Positions 33,325-41,718 of a DNA stretch of 64,000 nt are shown here, piece by piece. Location of the stretch: positions 8,007-72,006 of the forward strand of contig JBEKMC010000017.1 in NCBI GenBank assembly GCA_050008715.1, read 5' to 3'. The number at the start of each line of letters is the position of its first letter. Positions within the stretch are counted from its first letter, which is position 1. The notes under the pieces are model-generated. The model made no database searches. It saw nothing but the letters and a program-made list of their open reading frames with translations, and had not been told where the DNA came from. Position numbers and translations under genes: made by a program. This DNA is from JAKACA01 sp050008715. Its GTDB lineage: Bacteria; Actinomycetota; Acidimicrobiia; Acidimicrobiales; Bog-793.

Positions 33325-33335
33325 CCATTAAATGG
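33325..33335. promoter_or_regulatory. Palindrome CCATTAAATGG upstream of the efflux gene
   Basis: An 11-bp inverted repeat (CCATT-A-AATGG) about 15 bp ahead of the efflux gene, between it and the end of the second TetR gene. It is AT-rich in a GC-rich region. A TetR operator is plausible, but promoter elements here are weak and either TetR could be the ligand. Confidence 0.35.
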
Positions 33336-33378
33336 AGGATACCCTCAAGATGCTCCCGTCGCCAGAGTCTTCCGGCCC

Positions 33379-33954
33379 TTACTCGAGATACCGGAGGATC
33401 GCCGGCACGAGAAGGTCGACAAGCTCCTCCGCCGTCGCATCCGCGAGCGATCCGACTTTCACGACGTGGCGGAGCATGGCGACGCCGATGAGCTGCGCCG
33501 CGACGAGGCCGGCCCGCCGCGACGCGTCCGGTCGCTCGCTCAGCTCGCCGATGCGGTTCAACAATTCGCTCGTGAGGAATTCACGGAGCATGCTGGCTGC
33601 GCGCTCGTTGGAGACGGCGGAGCGCACGAGGGCGAGGATGGCGTTTCGACTTCTGTCGCTGTCGACGACCTCGAGGAATCGGCGGGCGATGGCTGCCGCC
33701 GCCTCCTCGGGCGGCATCGAGGCGAGGTCGCCGTAGAGCTCCGAAGGGCGGATGGGGAAGTCCGTGGCGGCGACGAAGAGGGTTTCTTTGGAGCCGAAGT
33801 AGTGGATGAGAAGGGCCGGGTCGACGTGGGCCTCGGCAGCGATGGCACGGAGCGAAGTTGCGTCGTAGCCGCGCTCGGCGAACTGGTGCCTTGCGATCTC
33901 CACGATGGCGTCCCGGGTCTCCGGCGATCCCGGGCGCCTGCCCGTTCGGCTCAT
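33379..33954 (-). CDS. TetR-family regulator of the ABC export operon
   Basis: 191 residues from ATG 33954 (MSRTGRRPGSPETRDAIVEIA). HTH: ARHQFAERGYDATSLRAIAAEAHVDPALLIHYFGSKETLF. The start overlaps the stop of the upstream ATPase gene by 4 bp (ATGA), making this the last gene of the ABC operon. The operator-like inverted repeat at the operon promoter (36729-36764) makes autoregulation likely. The frame extends to 34158 in shadow of the ATPase gene. Confidence 0.87.
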   Translation of the reverse strand: MSRTGRRPGSPETRDAIVEIARHQFAERGYDATSLRAIAAEAHVDPALLIHYFGSKETLFVAATDFPIRPSELYGDLASMPPEEAAAAIARRFLEVVDSDRSRNAILALVRSAVSNERAASMLREFLTSELLNRIGELSERPDASRRAGLVAAQLIGVAMLRHVVKVGSLADATAEELVDLLVPAILRYLE

Positions 33955-34817
33955 GGCCGATACGGTGGCGAGACGACGGCGATGAAGGCCTCTTCGAGGT
34001 TCGCCGGCGCCACCGAGACGTTCGGGTCGAGATCCTCGCCGGCGAGCAGTTCGGTGATCCGCCATGCCGGCGCGTCGACGCGCAGCACCGCGCCGTGCGC
34101 CTGCACCTCCAGGCCGGCGGCGTCGAGGGTCGTGAACGCCCGTTGCCAGTCGTCGCATCGCACCTCGAGCACGGTGCGACCGCCGACGACCTCTGCGACG
34201 GTGCCGGAGGCGGCGATCTCACCGTCGACCATGACGACGAGGCGGTCGCACTCCTCGGCCTCCTCCATGTTGTGGGTCGTCACGAGCACGCCGGCGCCGG
34301 CATCAGCGGTCTCGCGGATCTCCTGCCACAAGCGCGCACGCGCGAGGGGACCGACCCCGGACGTCGGCTCGTCCAAGACCAACAGCTCCGGTTTGTGGGC
34401 CATCGCCACCTCGTAGGCGACGCGTCGCTGCGTGCCGAGCGGCAGGGCGCCGACGAGCTCGTCGCGTACGGACGCGACGAGTGCAGGGAGCGGGAGGCGG
34501 GGAGAGCTGAAGGCCGCTGCCGTGAAGTCCCAGTTCTCGCCCGCCGTGAGATCGACGTAGAGGCCGAGGCTCTGGGGCACATAGCCGACGCGCCGTCGGG
34601 TGGCCACGCTCGGAGCCCGACCGAGGAGCTCCACCTCGCCGCCGCTCGGTCGCACGAGCCCGAGCAGGAGCCGGATGAGCGTCGTCTTGCCGGCGCCGTT
34701 GGCTCCGAGAAGACCGACCACCTCGGCCCGTTGGACGGCGAGGCTCACCGAGTGCACGGCGGTGAAGTTGCCGAAACGTCTCGACACCTCCGCAGTCCTC
34801 GCCAACGTCGCTGTCAT
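33951..34817 (-). CDS. ABC transporter ATP-binding protein (second of a pair)
   Basis: 288 residues. Walker A GANGAGKTT, Q-loop YVPQ, Walker B LLVLDEPTSG, switch His in VTTHNMEEAEE. The signature is degenerate (LGTQRR instead of LSGGQ), so this half probably forms the poorer ATP site in a heterodimer with the next protein. ATGA overlaps on both sides. With the ABC-2 permease, the layout resembles YbhF/S/R-type exporters, where two ATPase domains serve one membrane unit. Confidence 0.85.
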   Translation of the reverse strand: MTATLARTAEVSRRFGNFTAVHSVSLAVQRAEVVGLLGANGAGKTTLIRLLLGLVRPSGGEVELLGRAPSVATRRRVGYVPQSLGLYVDLTAGENWDFTAAAFSSPRLPLPALVASVRDELVGALPLGTQRRVAYEVAMAHKPELLVLDEPTSGVGPLARARLWQEIRETADAGAGVLVTTHNMEEAEECDRLVVMVDGEIAASGTVAEVVGGRTVLEVRCDDWQRAFTTLDAAGLEVQAHGAVLRVDAPAWRITELLAGEDLDPNVSVAPANLEEAFIAVVSPPYRP

Positions 34818-35632
34818 CGCTGCATCTCGGCACCGAGGGCGGCGACAACGGCGGCGTCTTCGAGATCCGGCTGCACTCGGCCGACACCATCAGGCAGAGG
34901 TCCGGAGGGCGCCCAGACCCGCCAGTACCGACCTCGCCGCCATGACCGCTCCGTCGGCTGCGACCCTCCGCCCACAGATCCGAGGAGACCGGGCACGTCT
35001 GCCACGATGCTCGCCGGCGTGCCGCTTGCGAGGACTGAGCCGGCTTCGAGGAGGACGGCGGCGTTTCCCCGTTCCGCTTCGTTGACGTATGTCGTGGCGA
35101 CGACGACGGCCGTGCCGCCTGCGGCAGCCTGCGAGATGAGCCGCCAGAGCTCCGCCCGGCTCACGGGGTCGACTCCGGTCGTGGGCTCGTCGAGCACCAA
35201 CATGGCGGGAGCGTGCACGAGCGCCATGCCGACGGCCAACTTGCGTTGCATTCCGCCGGACAGCTGACCGCCCAAGCGGTCCGGGGCGCCGGCGAGCCCG
35301 ATCCGTCCGAGGATGTCGGAGGATCGCCGGGCGAGGACGGCACCGGAGATCCCATATGCCGTGGCGGCGAATCTCAGGTTCTCGGCCACGGTCAAGTCGG
35401 CGTAGAAACCCGCAGTCGCCGGGACGTAGCCGATGCCCTTCTTCGGCGGCCGCCGGACTTCGCCTTCGGCGATCGCGACGAGACCGACGAGCGCCCGAAG
35501 GCACGTCGACTTGCCCGCACCGTCGCCGCCGACGAGCACGGTGACGGTGCCAGGCTCCGCCGCGAAGGTCACCTCACAAACCGCCTGGCGCCCGCCCAGG
35601 CGCACGGTGACGTCGTCGAGCCCCCAGGTCAT
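34814..35632 (-). CDS. ABC transporter ATP-binding protein (first of a pair)
   Basis: 272 residues. Walker A GGDGAGKST, canonical signature LSGGMQRK, Walker B LVLDEPTTGVDP. The switch position is VVATTYVNEAE, with Tyr replacing the usual His. It therefore has a good signature but an odd switch, complementary to its partner, which has a good switch but a poor signature; this suggests an obligate heterodimer. It overlaps the permease stop and the next ATPase start by 4 bp each. Confidence 0.85.
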   Translation of the reverse strand: MTWGLDDVTVRLGGRQAVCEVTFAAEPGTVTVLVGGDGAGKSTCLRALVGLVAIAEGEVRRPPKKGIGYVPATAGFYADLTVAENLRFAATAYGISGAVLARRSSDILGRIGLAGAPDRLGGQLSGGMQRKLAVGMALVHAPAMLVLDEPTTGVDPVSRAELWRLISQAAAGGTAVVVATTYVNEAERGNAAVLLEAGSVLASGTPASIVADVPGLLGSVGGGSQPTERSWRRGRYWRVWAPSGPLPDGVGRVQPDLEDAAVVAALGAEMQR

Positions 35633-36714
35633 GCGGCCAGATCCTTCGAGTCGGGGACCGGCTCGACGGTGCCGCGGACGTTCGGTGCGAGGTCACGGCG
35701 AAATCGCAGCACGGCGAGGCCGAGCACGACGACCGCGAGCAATGCCAGCAGTGCCAGTGGTTGCCACAGGGCGGAGATGGGCGCGCCTTTGAGCATCACG
35801 CCGCGGCTCACGCGGATGAAGTAGGTGAGTGGAAGGACGTAGGAGATCCAACGAACCCCGGCGGCCATGGAGGACACGGGGAAGATGAGGCCCGAAAGCA
35901 GCACTTGGGGCAACAAGATCATGAAGGCGAGCTGGATGGCCTGACCCTGGTTCTGTGACACCGTCGAGATCAGGACGCCCATGCCGAGCGTGACGAGGAG
36001 GAACAGTGCCGCCCCGAGGACGAAGGTGGCGATGTTGCCGACGAAGGGCACGTGGAACACCGCCATCCCGACGGCGAGGATCACGCACAGGTCGAGCGCC
36101 GCCACGATCAGGTAGGGGGCGATCTTCCCGGCGATCACGTCCCACGGACGCAGCGGCATGACGGCAAGCTGCTCGAGCGTGCCGCTCTGCCGTTCCCGCA
36201 CGACGCCGAGGCTCGTGATGAGCGTCCCGATGAACACGAGGATGAGGCCGGCGAGGCCCGGCACCATGACCCACGACGTGGTGAGGTTGGGGTTGTAGAG
36301 GATCAGCACCTTCACCGAGGCGGCGGACAGGCCGACAGGCGTCGCCGAGCGAGCATTGCGGGCGAGTGCCGCCTCAGCCGTCTGCACCGAGAACAGCTGT
36401 GTCCCGTCCATGAGGACGAGCGCTCCGGTCGGGCTGGTCACGACGCCGACGACTGCAGCGCCGTCGAGCAGCTGGTGCTCGGCCGTCGACCGGTTGCCGG
36501 CCACGTCGATCCCCACGACCTGGAAGGGGGGGTGAAGAAGCGCAGCGGCCGCCTCGGCGTGGGGGCCGACGACAAAGGTGGGGATCTGCTTGACGTTGAA
36601 GCTGGCGGCGTAGCCGAAGACGACGAGCAGCAGCACCGGCAGGACGATCATCATTGCGAGCGTGCGCCGGTCCCGCCGGAGCTGGCGGAACTCCTTCGTG
36701 ACCATCGCCCACAT
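35629..36714 (-). CDS. ABC-2 type permease
   Basis: 361 residues. One N-terminal span (MMIVLPVLLLVVFGYAASF), a soluble extracellular domain of about 130 residues, then five spans in the C-terminal half, with the conserved RERQSGTLEQLAVMPL amphipathic motif ahead of them. This is the ABC2_membrane_3 (YbhS/YhhJ) layout, usually exporting drugs or lipids. First gene of the four-gene operon; the ATG follows GGGAGG and the readable promoter at 36746-36774. Confidence 0.87.
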   Translation of the reverse strand: MWAMVTKEFRQLRRDRRTLAMMIVLPVLLLVVFGYAASFNVKQIPTFVVGPHAEAAAALLHPPFQVVGIDVAGNRSTAEHQLLDGAAVVGVVTSPTGALVLMDGTQLFSVQTAEAALARNARSATPVGLSAASVKVLILYNPNLTTSWVMVPGLAGLILVFIGTLITSLGVVRERQSGTLEQLAVMPLRPWDVIAGKIAPYLIVAALDLCVILAVGMAVFHVPFVGNIATFVLGAALFLLVTLGMGVLISTVSQNQGQAIQLAFMILLPQVLLSGLIFPVSSMAAGVRWISYVLPLTYFIRVSRGVMLKGAPISALWQPLALLALLAVVVLGLAVLRFRRDLAPNVRGTVEPVPDSKDLAA

Positions 36715-36728
36715 GGCGCACCTCCCTT

Positions 36729-36774
36729 AACTCAACGTGTACTGAATTCTACGAGCGTTGAGTTCTGCCGTCAA
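36729..36774 (-). promoter_or_regulatory. Promoter and operator of the ABC/TetR operon
   Basis: On the minus strand TTGACG (36774-36769), 17 bp, TAGAAT (36751-36746) form a near-consensus promoter. The inverted repeat AACTCAACG ... CGTTGAGTT (36729-36737 and 36756-36764, 18-bp spacer) brackets the -10 element: one arm lies in the spacer, the other just downstream. Binding there would block RNA polymerase, as expected for a TetR repressor; the regulator gene closes the same operon. Confidence 0.7.
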
Positions 36775-36783
36775 GGGTGATCG

Positions 36784-38037
36784 TCACGTCAGCTGCACAG
36801 CCTCCGACAGACGTCGTTTCAGGTACCTTCGCTCGGCGTCCGTCGTCGCCAGTTCGAGCGCCTCCCGATAGGAAGCTGCCGCCTCGCCGGGGCGGTCGAG
36901 TCGGCGGAGCAGATCCGCCCGGGTCGCCGGCAGCAGGTGGTAGCCGGCGAGGGCTCCGGAGGCCTCGAGCGACTCGACGAGCGCCAAGCCCGCGCTCGGA
37001 CCTTCGGCCATGGCGACGGCGACCGCCCGATTCAGCTGGACGACGGGGGAGGGCATGACGGCGAGGAGCCGTTCGTACAGCCCTGCGATCTCGACCCAAT
37101 CCGTATCCGACGACTCTCGGGCGCTGGCATGACAGGCGGCGATGGCGGCCTGCAGCTGATAGGGCCCGGGGCGCCTGCGGAGCAGTGCCGTCGTGAGAAT
37201 CTCGCAGCCCTCGTCGATGACCTGGCGGTCCCAGCGATCCCGGTCCTGCTCTTCGAGCGGCACGAGATCGCCGGCCCTGTCCACACGAGATGCCCGCCGC
37301 CCGTCGTGCAGCAGCATCAGGGAGAGGAGCCCGAGCGCCTCAGGCTCGTCCGGCATGAGTCGGACGAGCACTCGCCCGAGCCGGATGGCCTCTCGCGTGA
37401 GGTTCTGCCGCATCAGGTCGGCACCTGAGCTCGCTGAATAACCCTCGTTGAACAGGAGGTAGATGACACCGAGGACAGCCCCGGTGCGCTCCGGCAGCAT
37501 GTGCGCCGGCGGCACGCGGTACGGGATGCCGGCGTTGCGGATCTTGTGCTTGGCTCGGACGAGGCGTTGGGCCATCGTCGTCTCGGGGACGAGGAAGGCC
37601 CGCCCGATCTCTGCGGTGGTGAGGCCGGCGAGGGTTCTCAACGTCAGCGCCACCTGTGACTCGACGGACAGCGCCGGGTGGCAGCACGTGAAGATCAACC
37701 GGAGCCGATCATCGGCCACACCGCTGTCTTCGACGTCGAACGGCTCGGAAGGAGACGCCAACACCGCCACCTCCTGCAGCTTGGCAGCGCCGGTGGCGGC
37801 CCGGCGCAAGCGGTCGATGGCTCGGTTGCGGGCGGCGGTGGTGAGCCAGGCACCTGGCCGGCGGGGGACGCCGTCGCGCTGCCACCGTTCCAGTGCCAGC
37901 GCGAAGGCGTCCTGTGCGCACTCCTCGGCGATGTCCCAGTCGCCCGTCATCCGGATCAGCGTGGCGACGACACGGCCCCACTCGCGGCTGAAGGCATCGG
38001 CGACCGCCGCCTGGACGTCGGCCCCTACATCTCCCAG
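36784..38037 (-). CDS. ECF42-type RNA polymerase sigma factor
   Basis: ECF sigma factor with regions 2 (TGDWDIAEECAQDAFALALE) and 4 (LTTAEIGRAFLVPETTMAQRLVRAK) and a C-terminal TPR-like extension of about 200 residues (LNRAVAVAMAEGPSAGL near residue 320), the mark of group ECF42. These groups pair with a DGPF-domain protein, which is the gene just upstream. The first standard start is ATG 37950, but about 28 residues typical of region 2 (for example REWGRVVATLIRMTGD) lie before it in frame without any ATG, GTG or TTG. CTG at 38037 after GTGAGG is the best candidate, overlapping the DGPF gene. Confidence 0.8.
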   Translation of the reverse strand: MGDVGADVQAAVADAFSREWGRVVATLIRMTGDWDIAEECAQDAFALALERWQRDGVPRRPGAWLTTAARNRAIDRLRRAATGAAKLQEVAVLASPSEPFDVEDSGVADDRLRLIFTCCHPALSVESQVALTLRTLAGLTTAEIGRAFLVPETTMAQRLVRAKHKIRNAGIPYRVPPAHMLPERTGAVLGVIYLLFNEGYSASSGADLMRQNLTREAIRLGRVLVRLMPDEPEALGLLSLMLLHDGRRASRVDRAGDLVPLEEQDRDRWDRQVIDEGCEILTTALLRRRPGPYQLQAAIAACHASARESSDTDWVEIAGLYERLLAVMPSPVVQLNRAVAVAMAEGPSAGLALVESLEASGALAGYHLLPATRADLLRRLDRPGEAAASYREALELATTDAERRYLKRRLSEAVQLT

Positions 38038-38372
38038 ATGGGCCTCACTTCGATCGAGCCGTGCTTCGAGCCGGGGATTTTCGCCGCCACTTCGATGGCC
38101 TCGTCGAGGTCCTTGCAGTCGACGACGAAGTAACCGCCGACCTGTTCCTTCGTCTCGGCGAACGGGCCGTCCGACGTGAGCACGTCGCCGTTGCGGACGC
38201 GCACGGTCGTGGCGTCAGTCGAGGGCCGCAGGCGCTCGCCGCCCTGCAGCACCTTGCGCTGGCTCATCTCTTCGTAGAACGCCCCGTAGCCGGCATCCAT
38301 GGCGGCAGTGGCTTCTGCCGGCCAGGCGTCGCGGGCCGCCTCTTCGTCGGCGATCATCAGCAAGTAGCGCAT
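38025..38372 (-). CDS. DGPF-domain (YCII-related) protein, ECF42 partner
   Basis: 115 residues: MRYLLMIADEE at the N-terminus and the name-giving TSDGPFAETKEQVGGYFV at about residues 67-84, ending in a ferredoxin-like strand (VRPIWEM). DGPF proteins are the conserved neighbours of ECF42 sigma factors and are thought to act in the same circuit, either as targets or sensors. The stop overlaps the probable start region of the sigma gene. Confidence 0.88.
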   Translation of the reverse strand: MRYLLMIADEEAARDAWPAEATAAMDAGYGAFYEEMSQRKVLQGGERLRPSTDATTVRVRNGDVLTSDGPFAETKEQVGGYFVVDCKDLDEAIEVAAKIPGSKHGSIEVRPIWEM

Positions 38373-38460
38373 CGTGTCCTCCTCGTGGTGGTTCGTACAG
38401 CCTTACGACGAACGACGAGGGGGCAGATCGACATGGCGCCTCGCGGGTCGGCCCGGACGC

Positions 38461-39564
38461 TCAGTCGTGGATGACCTTCAGCTCGCTGCCGGTGGCAATG
38501 CTGAGCTCCGTCAGCGAACCGCCGTGGAACCAGGCCGATCCCTCGCTGACGACCCAGAGGCCGCCGCCGCCGACCACGAGCGCCTGCGGGTTGCTGAAGT
38601 CCGGATATGGCTGGTTCGTGTTGCACTCCCACCACGGCATCGAGACCGACCGGCCGGGAATGATCTCGGTGACCATGGGCGAGCCTCCCGGTGGGCTTGT
38701 CGTGAAGAAGTCGCCGTCGCCGAACGTGATCGGACCCGGGGCCGGCAGGTAGCCGTTCGGGAACACGCCGACGGCTCGGCCGTTGGCAGCCGAGAGCTCG
38801 GTGACCGACCCTCCCTTGTAGTTCGTCACCCAGACGCCGGGACCGTGGGCAGCGACACCCGTCGGCTGGCTGAAGCCGTAGGCGCTGCCGGCGAGAAGTC
38901 TCACAAATCGCAACGTGGCTGCGCTCGCCTCGCTCACGGAGTTGCCGGCGCTGTTCGTGACGAACAGCTGCGTCCCGGATACGGCGACCGACGTCGGCGA
39001 ATCCAGCTTCAAGCTGTGCCCGCTGACGGCCGCGCTCACCGCACCGGTGGCTGTGGCGACCTTTGTGACTCCACCCTTGGCGCTGAGGACGAAGACGAAG
39101 GAGCCGTTCGTGGCAAGGGCTTCCGGGTCGGCGAAGCCGTAGCGCGTCCCCCGGATCGTCCGCACGCAGGAGCCGGTGGAGGTGCTGACTTCCGTCAGGC
39201 CGGCGCCGGCATTCGCGACGAAGAGATCCGTGCCGACGAGGACGATGGCGGACGGCTTGTTGAAGCCGCACTTGGCGCCGCCGATCAGCCGCACGAAGTG
39301 GCCATTTGCCGCCTTCAGCTCCGTGAGCGTGTTGCCGCCACGGTTGGCGACGAAGAGGTCGGCGCCTGCCACGGCAGCGGCATCGGGCGAATTGAAGCTG
39401 TAGGGGCTCGCGGCGGTCTTGCCGCCGGCGGGCGTCGCCGCCATGGTGGGACCGGCTACGCAGAGCAGGCCCACGATCATCGTCGTGGCCGCAACTGCCA
39501 CCCCGAACGGTTGACGAGAGCGCCGTTGCCTCCCAGTCGAGGTGCCGTCGGTCGTCTGCGTCAT
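38461..39564 (-). CDS. Exported beta-propeller (NHL/YVTN-like) protein
   Basis: About 367 residues from ATG 39564 (MTQTTDGTSTGRQ). The hydrophobic segment FGVAVAATTMIVGLLCVAGPTMAA is a signal peptide. The mature part is six or seven repeats of about 42 residues built on GTDLFVANAGAGLTEVS-type sequence, each with a YGFxxPxxVA opening. This is a secreted propeller, probably binding protein or glycan; no catalytic residues are evident. It diverges from the diguanylate cyclase gene. Confidence 0.75.
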   Translation of the reverse strand: MTQTTDGTSTGRQRRSRQPFGVAVAATTMIVGLLCVAGPTMAATPAGGKTAASPYSFNSPDAAAVAGADLFVANRGGNTLTELKAANGHFVRLIGGAKCGFNKPSAIVLVGTDLFVANAGAGLTEVSTSTGSCVRTIRGTRYGFADPEALATNGSFVFVLSAKGGVTKVATATGAVSAAVSGHSLKLDSPTSVAVSGTQLFVTNSAGNSVSEASAATLRFVRLLAGSAYGFSQPTGVAAHGPGVWVTNYKGGSVTELSAANGRAVGVFPNGYLPAPGPITFGDGDFFTTSPPGGSPMVTEIIPGRSVSMPWWECNTNQPYPDFSNPQALVVGGGGLWVVSEGSAWFHGGSLTELSIATGSELKVIHD

Positions 39565-39691
39565 CTCACGCCTCCTTCGCGTCGATCCCCCAACGCATGG
39601 CCGCACGGCCCGCCCGCCGAAACGGTACCTCAGCGGCGCACCCACTCCGGACCATCCAGGCTCCGAGGGCGAGGCGGAGCCCAACAAGACC

Positions 39692-41665
39692 ATGCGGGCG
39701 TCCGTATCAGGAGCGGCGCAGGCGCGAACCGTGCGCCCGGGAGTCGGCGGGCGGACCGGATTCACAACCACCGTGCTCGGCACCGGTACGCTTGCCGCCG
39801 TGGGCGACCCGGCGTCCGGGAGCGAAGGCTCGGACGGCACTTCTGCGCAGATGGCTCAGGTGGTCGCATCGCGCCCTGGCGCCGGCCGCGACGGGGCAGC
39901 CGCGGTCGGCTCCGACGGCATCGCCCTGCAGCCGCTGCTCGAGATCGGGGACAGGAGTGCCGTCGGCTACGAGGCACTGCGGCGGTCGAGCAGCGGCCGG
40001 CGCGACCCGGTGGCGGACTTTGCCCGCGCGCTCGAGCTCGTGCCCGTCGTGAACCCTTGCGTCCTCGTGGTGCCGGCCGATGAGGAGCTGCTCAGCGCCG
40101 TCGGCGACGAGCTGCCCGCCATGACGGCCGCCGCCGGTGTGATCGCCGCCGAGCTCGTCTGGCTCGTCCCGGCCCGCAGTCCCGCAGGACGCACCGAGCA
40201 CACGATCGGGCGGGCGGCCCGGCTGAGCGAGATGGGATTCGGGCTGGCGCTCGACGGCGTCGACGTCGCATCGCTCGCCGATGCCGAGTTGGCCGAGCTG
40301 AGTCCGACGTTCGTCATGCTGGAGGCCGGTTTCGCCGACCGCGTGGCCGACGAGCCCCGCGCCAGAGCCGAGGTGGCTGCCCTCATGTCGTACTTCGGGC
40401 GGCTCGGGACCCGGATCGTCGTGCGAAACGTGGACGACGAGCGTGCCGCCCAGCTCTGGTTGGAGCTGGGTTTGCAGATCGGAATCGGCCGTTGGCTGCA
40501 TCCTCCCGTGGTGCTGGATACTCGGCTGGCGGAGCCGGGGGACCAGGTGGTCAATCCCGCCTGGTTCCGAGAGCGAGCCGTCCGCGTGCTCGGGCGCCAC
40601 GACAAGGAGCGGACGCCCGTCTCGTTCACTCTCCTGCCGAGCGCGAACGCGTCCGCTGACGATCGTGAGTTCGCCCGCGCCCTCGCGCATGCCGCCCGAA
40701 CGCTCCAAGCCGAGCACGACCCTCTCCGCATCCTCGAGACGGTTGCGGATTTGCTGCCCCGGGTGGTCCCTGTCGACCGTCTGGCCATCTTCCGGGCGGA
40801 CTGGGAGAACAACACCCTGCGGGCGCTCGTGGTCGTCGGGGAAGGCCTCGAAGGATTGGCGGAGATCGATGACGTGATGTCGACGGGCATCACCGGTTGG
40901 GCGTTCGTGCGGGGCGAGCCGTACAACTGCGGCGACACCTTTGCCCACTCCGAGGCGGCCCACGTGCCGGGCAGCGTTGGCGGCCGCTATGACGAGTCCC
41001 TCGTCGTGATCCCACTCGTCGCGGGTGACCAACGGATCGGCGTCCTCGACGTCTGGCGAGACGGCATCGACATGTTCAGCGAGGAGGATGTCGAGCGCTG
41101 TGCGCTCGTCGGTTACCTGGCGGCCGCAGCATGGCGCAACGCCCAGCTGTACTCCGAGCTCGAGCAACGCGTCCTCACCGACAAGCTCACAGGGCTGCTG
41201 AACAAGCGGTGGTGGGACGAGCTCGCTCCTCGTGAAGCGGCCCAGGCGTTGAGGGCCGGCTCGGAGCTGGCGATCCTCCTTGTCGACCTGGACCACTTCA
41301 AGCGCGTCAACGACACGTGTGGTCACGCCGTCGGGGACGTCACGCTGCGAAACGCCGCCCGTGTCCTCGGCAGCGCCGTGCGCTCGGGTGACGCCGCTGT
41401 GCGCTTCGGCGGCGACGAGTTCCTGCTCGTCCTGCACGGGGCCGATGCCCGCGGGGCGCAACGCGTCGCCGAGGAGGTGCGGGCATCGCTGGCCGCCCTG
41501 CCGTCGACCTGCGAGGGGCTCGGCAGCGTGACGGCGTCGATCGGCGTCGCCCTCTTCCCGACACACGGGGCCTCGCTCGACGACGTCGTGCACGAGGCGG
41601 ATCTCGCCATGTACCGGGCGAAGGCGCGGGGCCGGAATCGAGTCGTCGTCTACGAATCGACCTGA
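39692..41665 (+). CDS. Diguanylate cyclase with degenerate EAL and GAF domains
   Basis: About 657 residues. Residues about 80-290 align with an EAL domain: YEALRR is kept, but the later catalytic segments read FGLALDGVDVASL and IVVRNVDDERAAQ, so the metal-binding Asp pair and Lys are lost and it should be inactive. A GAF-type sensor follows (about 320-480; VDRLAIFRADWENNT, VIPLVAGDQRIGVLDVWRD). The C-terminal GGDEF domain is intact: VDLDHFKRVNDTCGHAVGD and RFGGDEF, with an RSGD (RxxD) product-inhibition site five residues ahead of GGDEF. It makes c-di-GMP. Start is uncertain: ATG 39692 or GTG 39800. Confidence 0.8.
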   Translation: MRASVSGAAQARTVRPGVGGRTGFTTTVLGTGTLAAVGDPASGSEGSDGTSAQMAQVVASRPGAGRDGAAAVGSDGIALQPLLEIGDRSAVGYEALRRSSSGRRDPVADFARALELVPVVNPCVLVVPADEELLSAVGDELPAMTAAAGVIAAELVWLVPARSPAGRTEHTIGRAARLSEMGFGLALDGVDVASLADAELAELSPTFVMLEAGFADRVADEPRARAEVAALMSYFGRLGTRIVVRNVDDERAAQLWLELGLQIGIGRWLHPPVVLDTRLAEPGDQVVNPAWFRERAVRVLGRHDKERTPVSFTLLPSANASADDREFARALAHAARTLQAEHDPLRILETVADLLPRVVPVDRLAIFRADWENNTLRALVVVGEGLEGLAEIDDVMSTGITGWAFVRGEPYNCGDTFAHSEAAHVPGSVGGRYDESLVVIPLVAGDQRIGVLDVWRDGIDMFSEEDVERCALVGYLAAAAWRNAQLYSELEQRVLTDKLTGLLNKRWWDELAPREAAQALRAGSELAILLVDLDHFKRVNDTCGHAVGDVTLRNAARVLGSAVRSGDAAVRFGGDEFLLVLHGADARGAQRVAEEVRASLAALPSTCEGLGSVTASIGVALFPTHGASLDDVVHEADLAMYRAKARGRNRVVVYEST

Positions 41666-41718
41666 TCCTTCCGAGCCACGTGGCGACAACGGGCCCCCCG
41701 GCGCGGCAACATGGGGTG

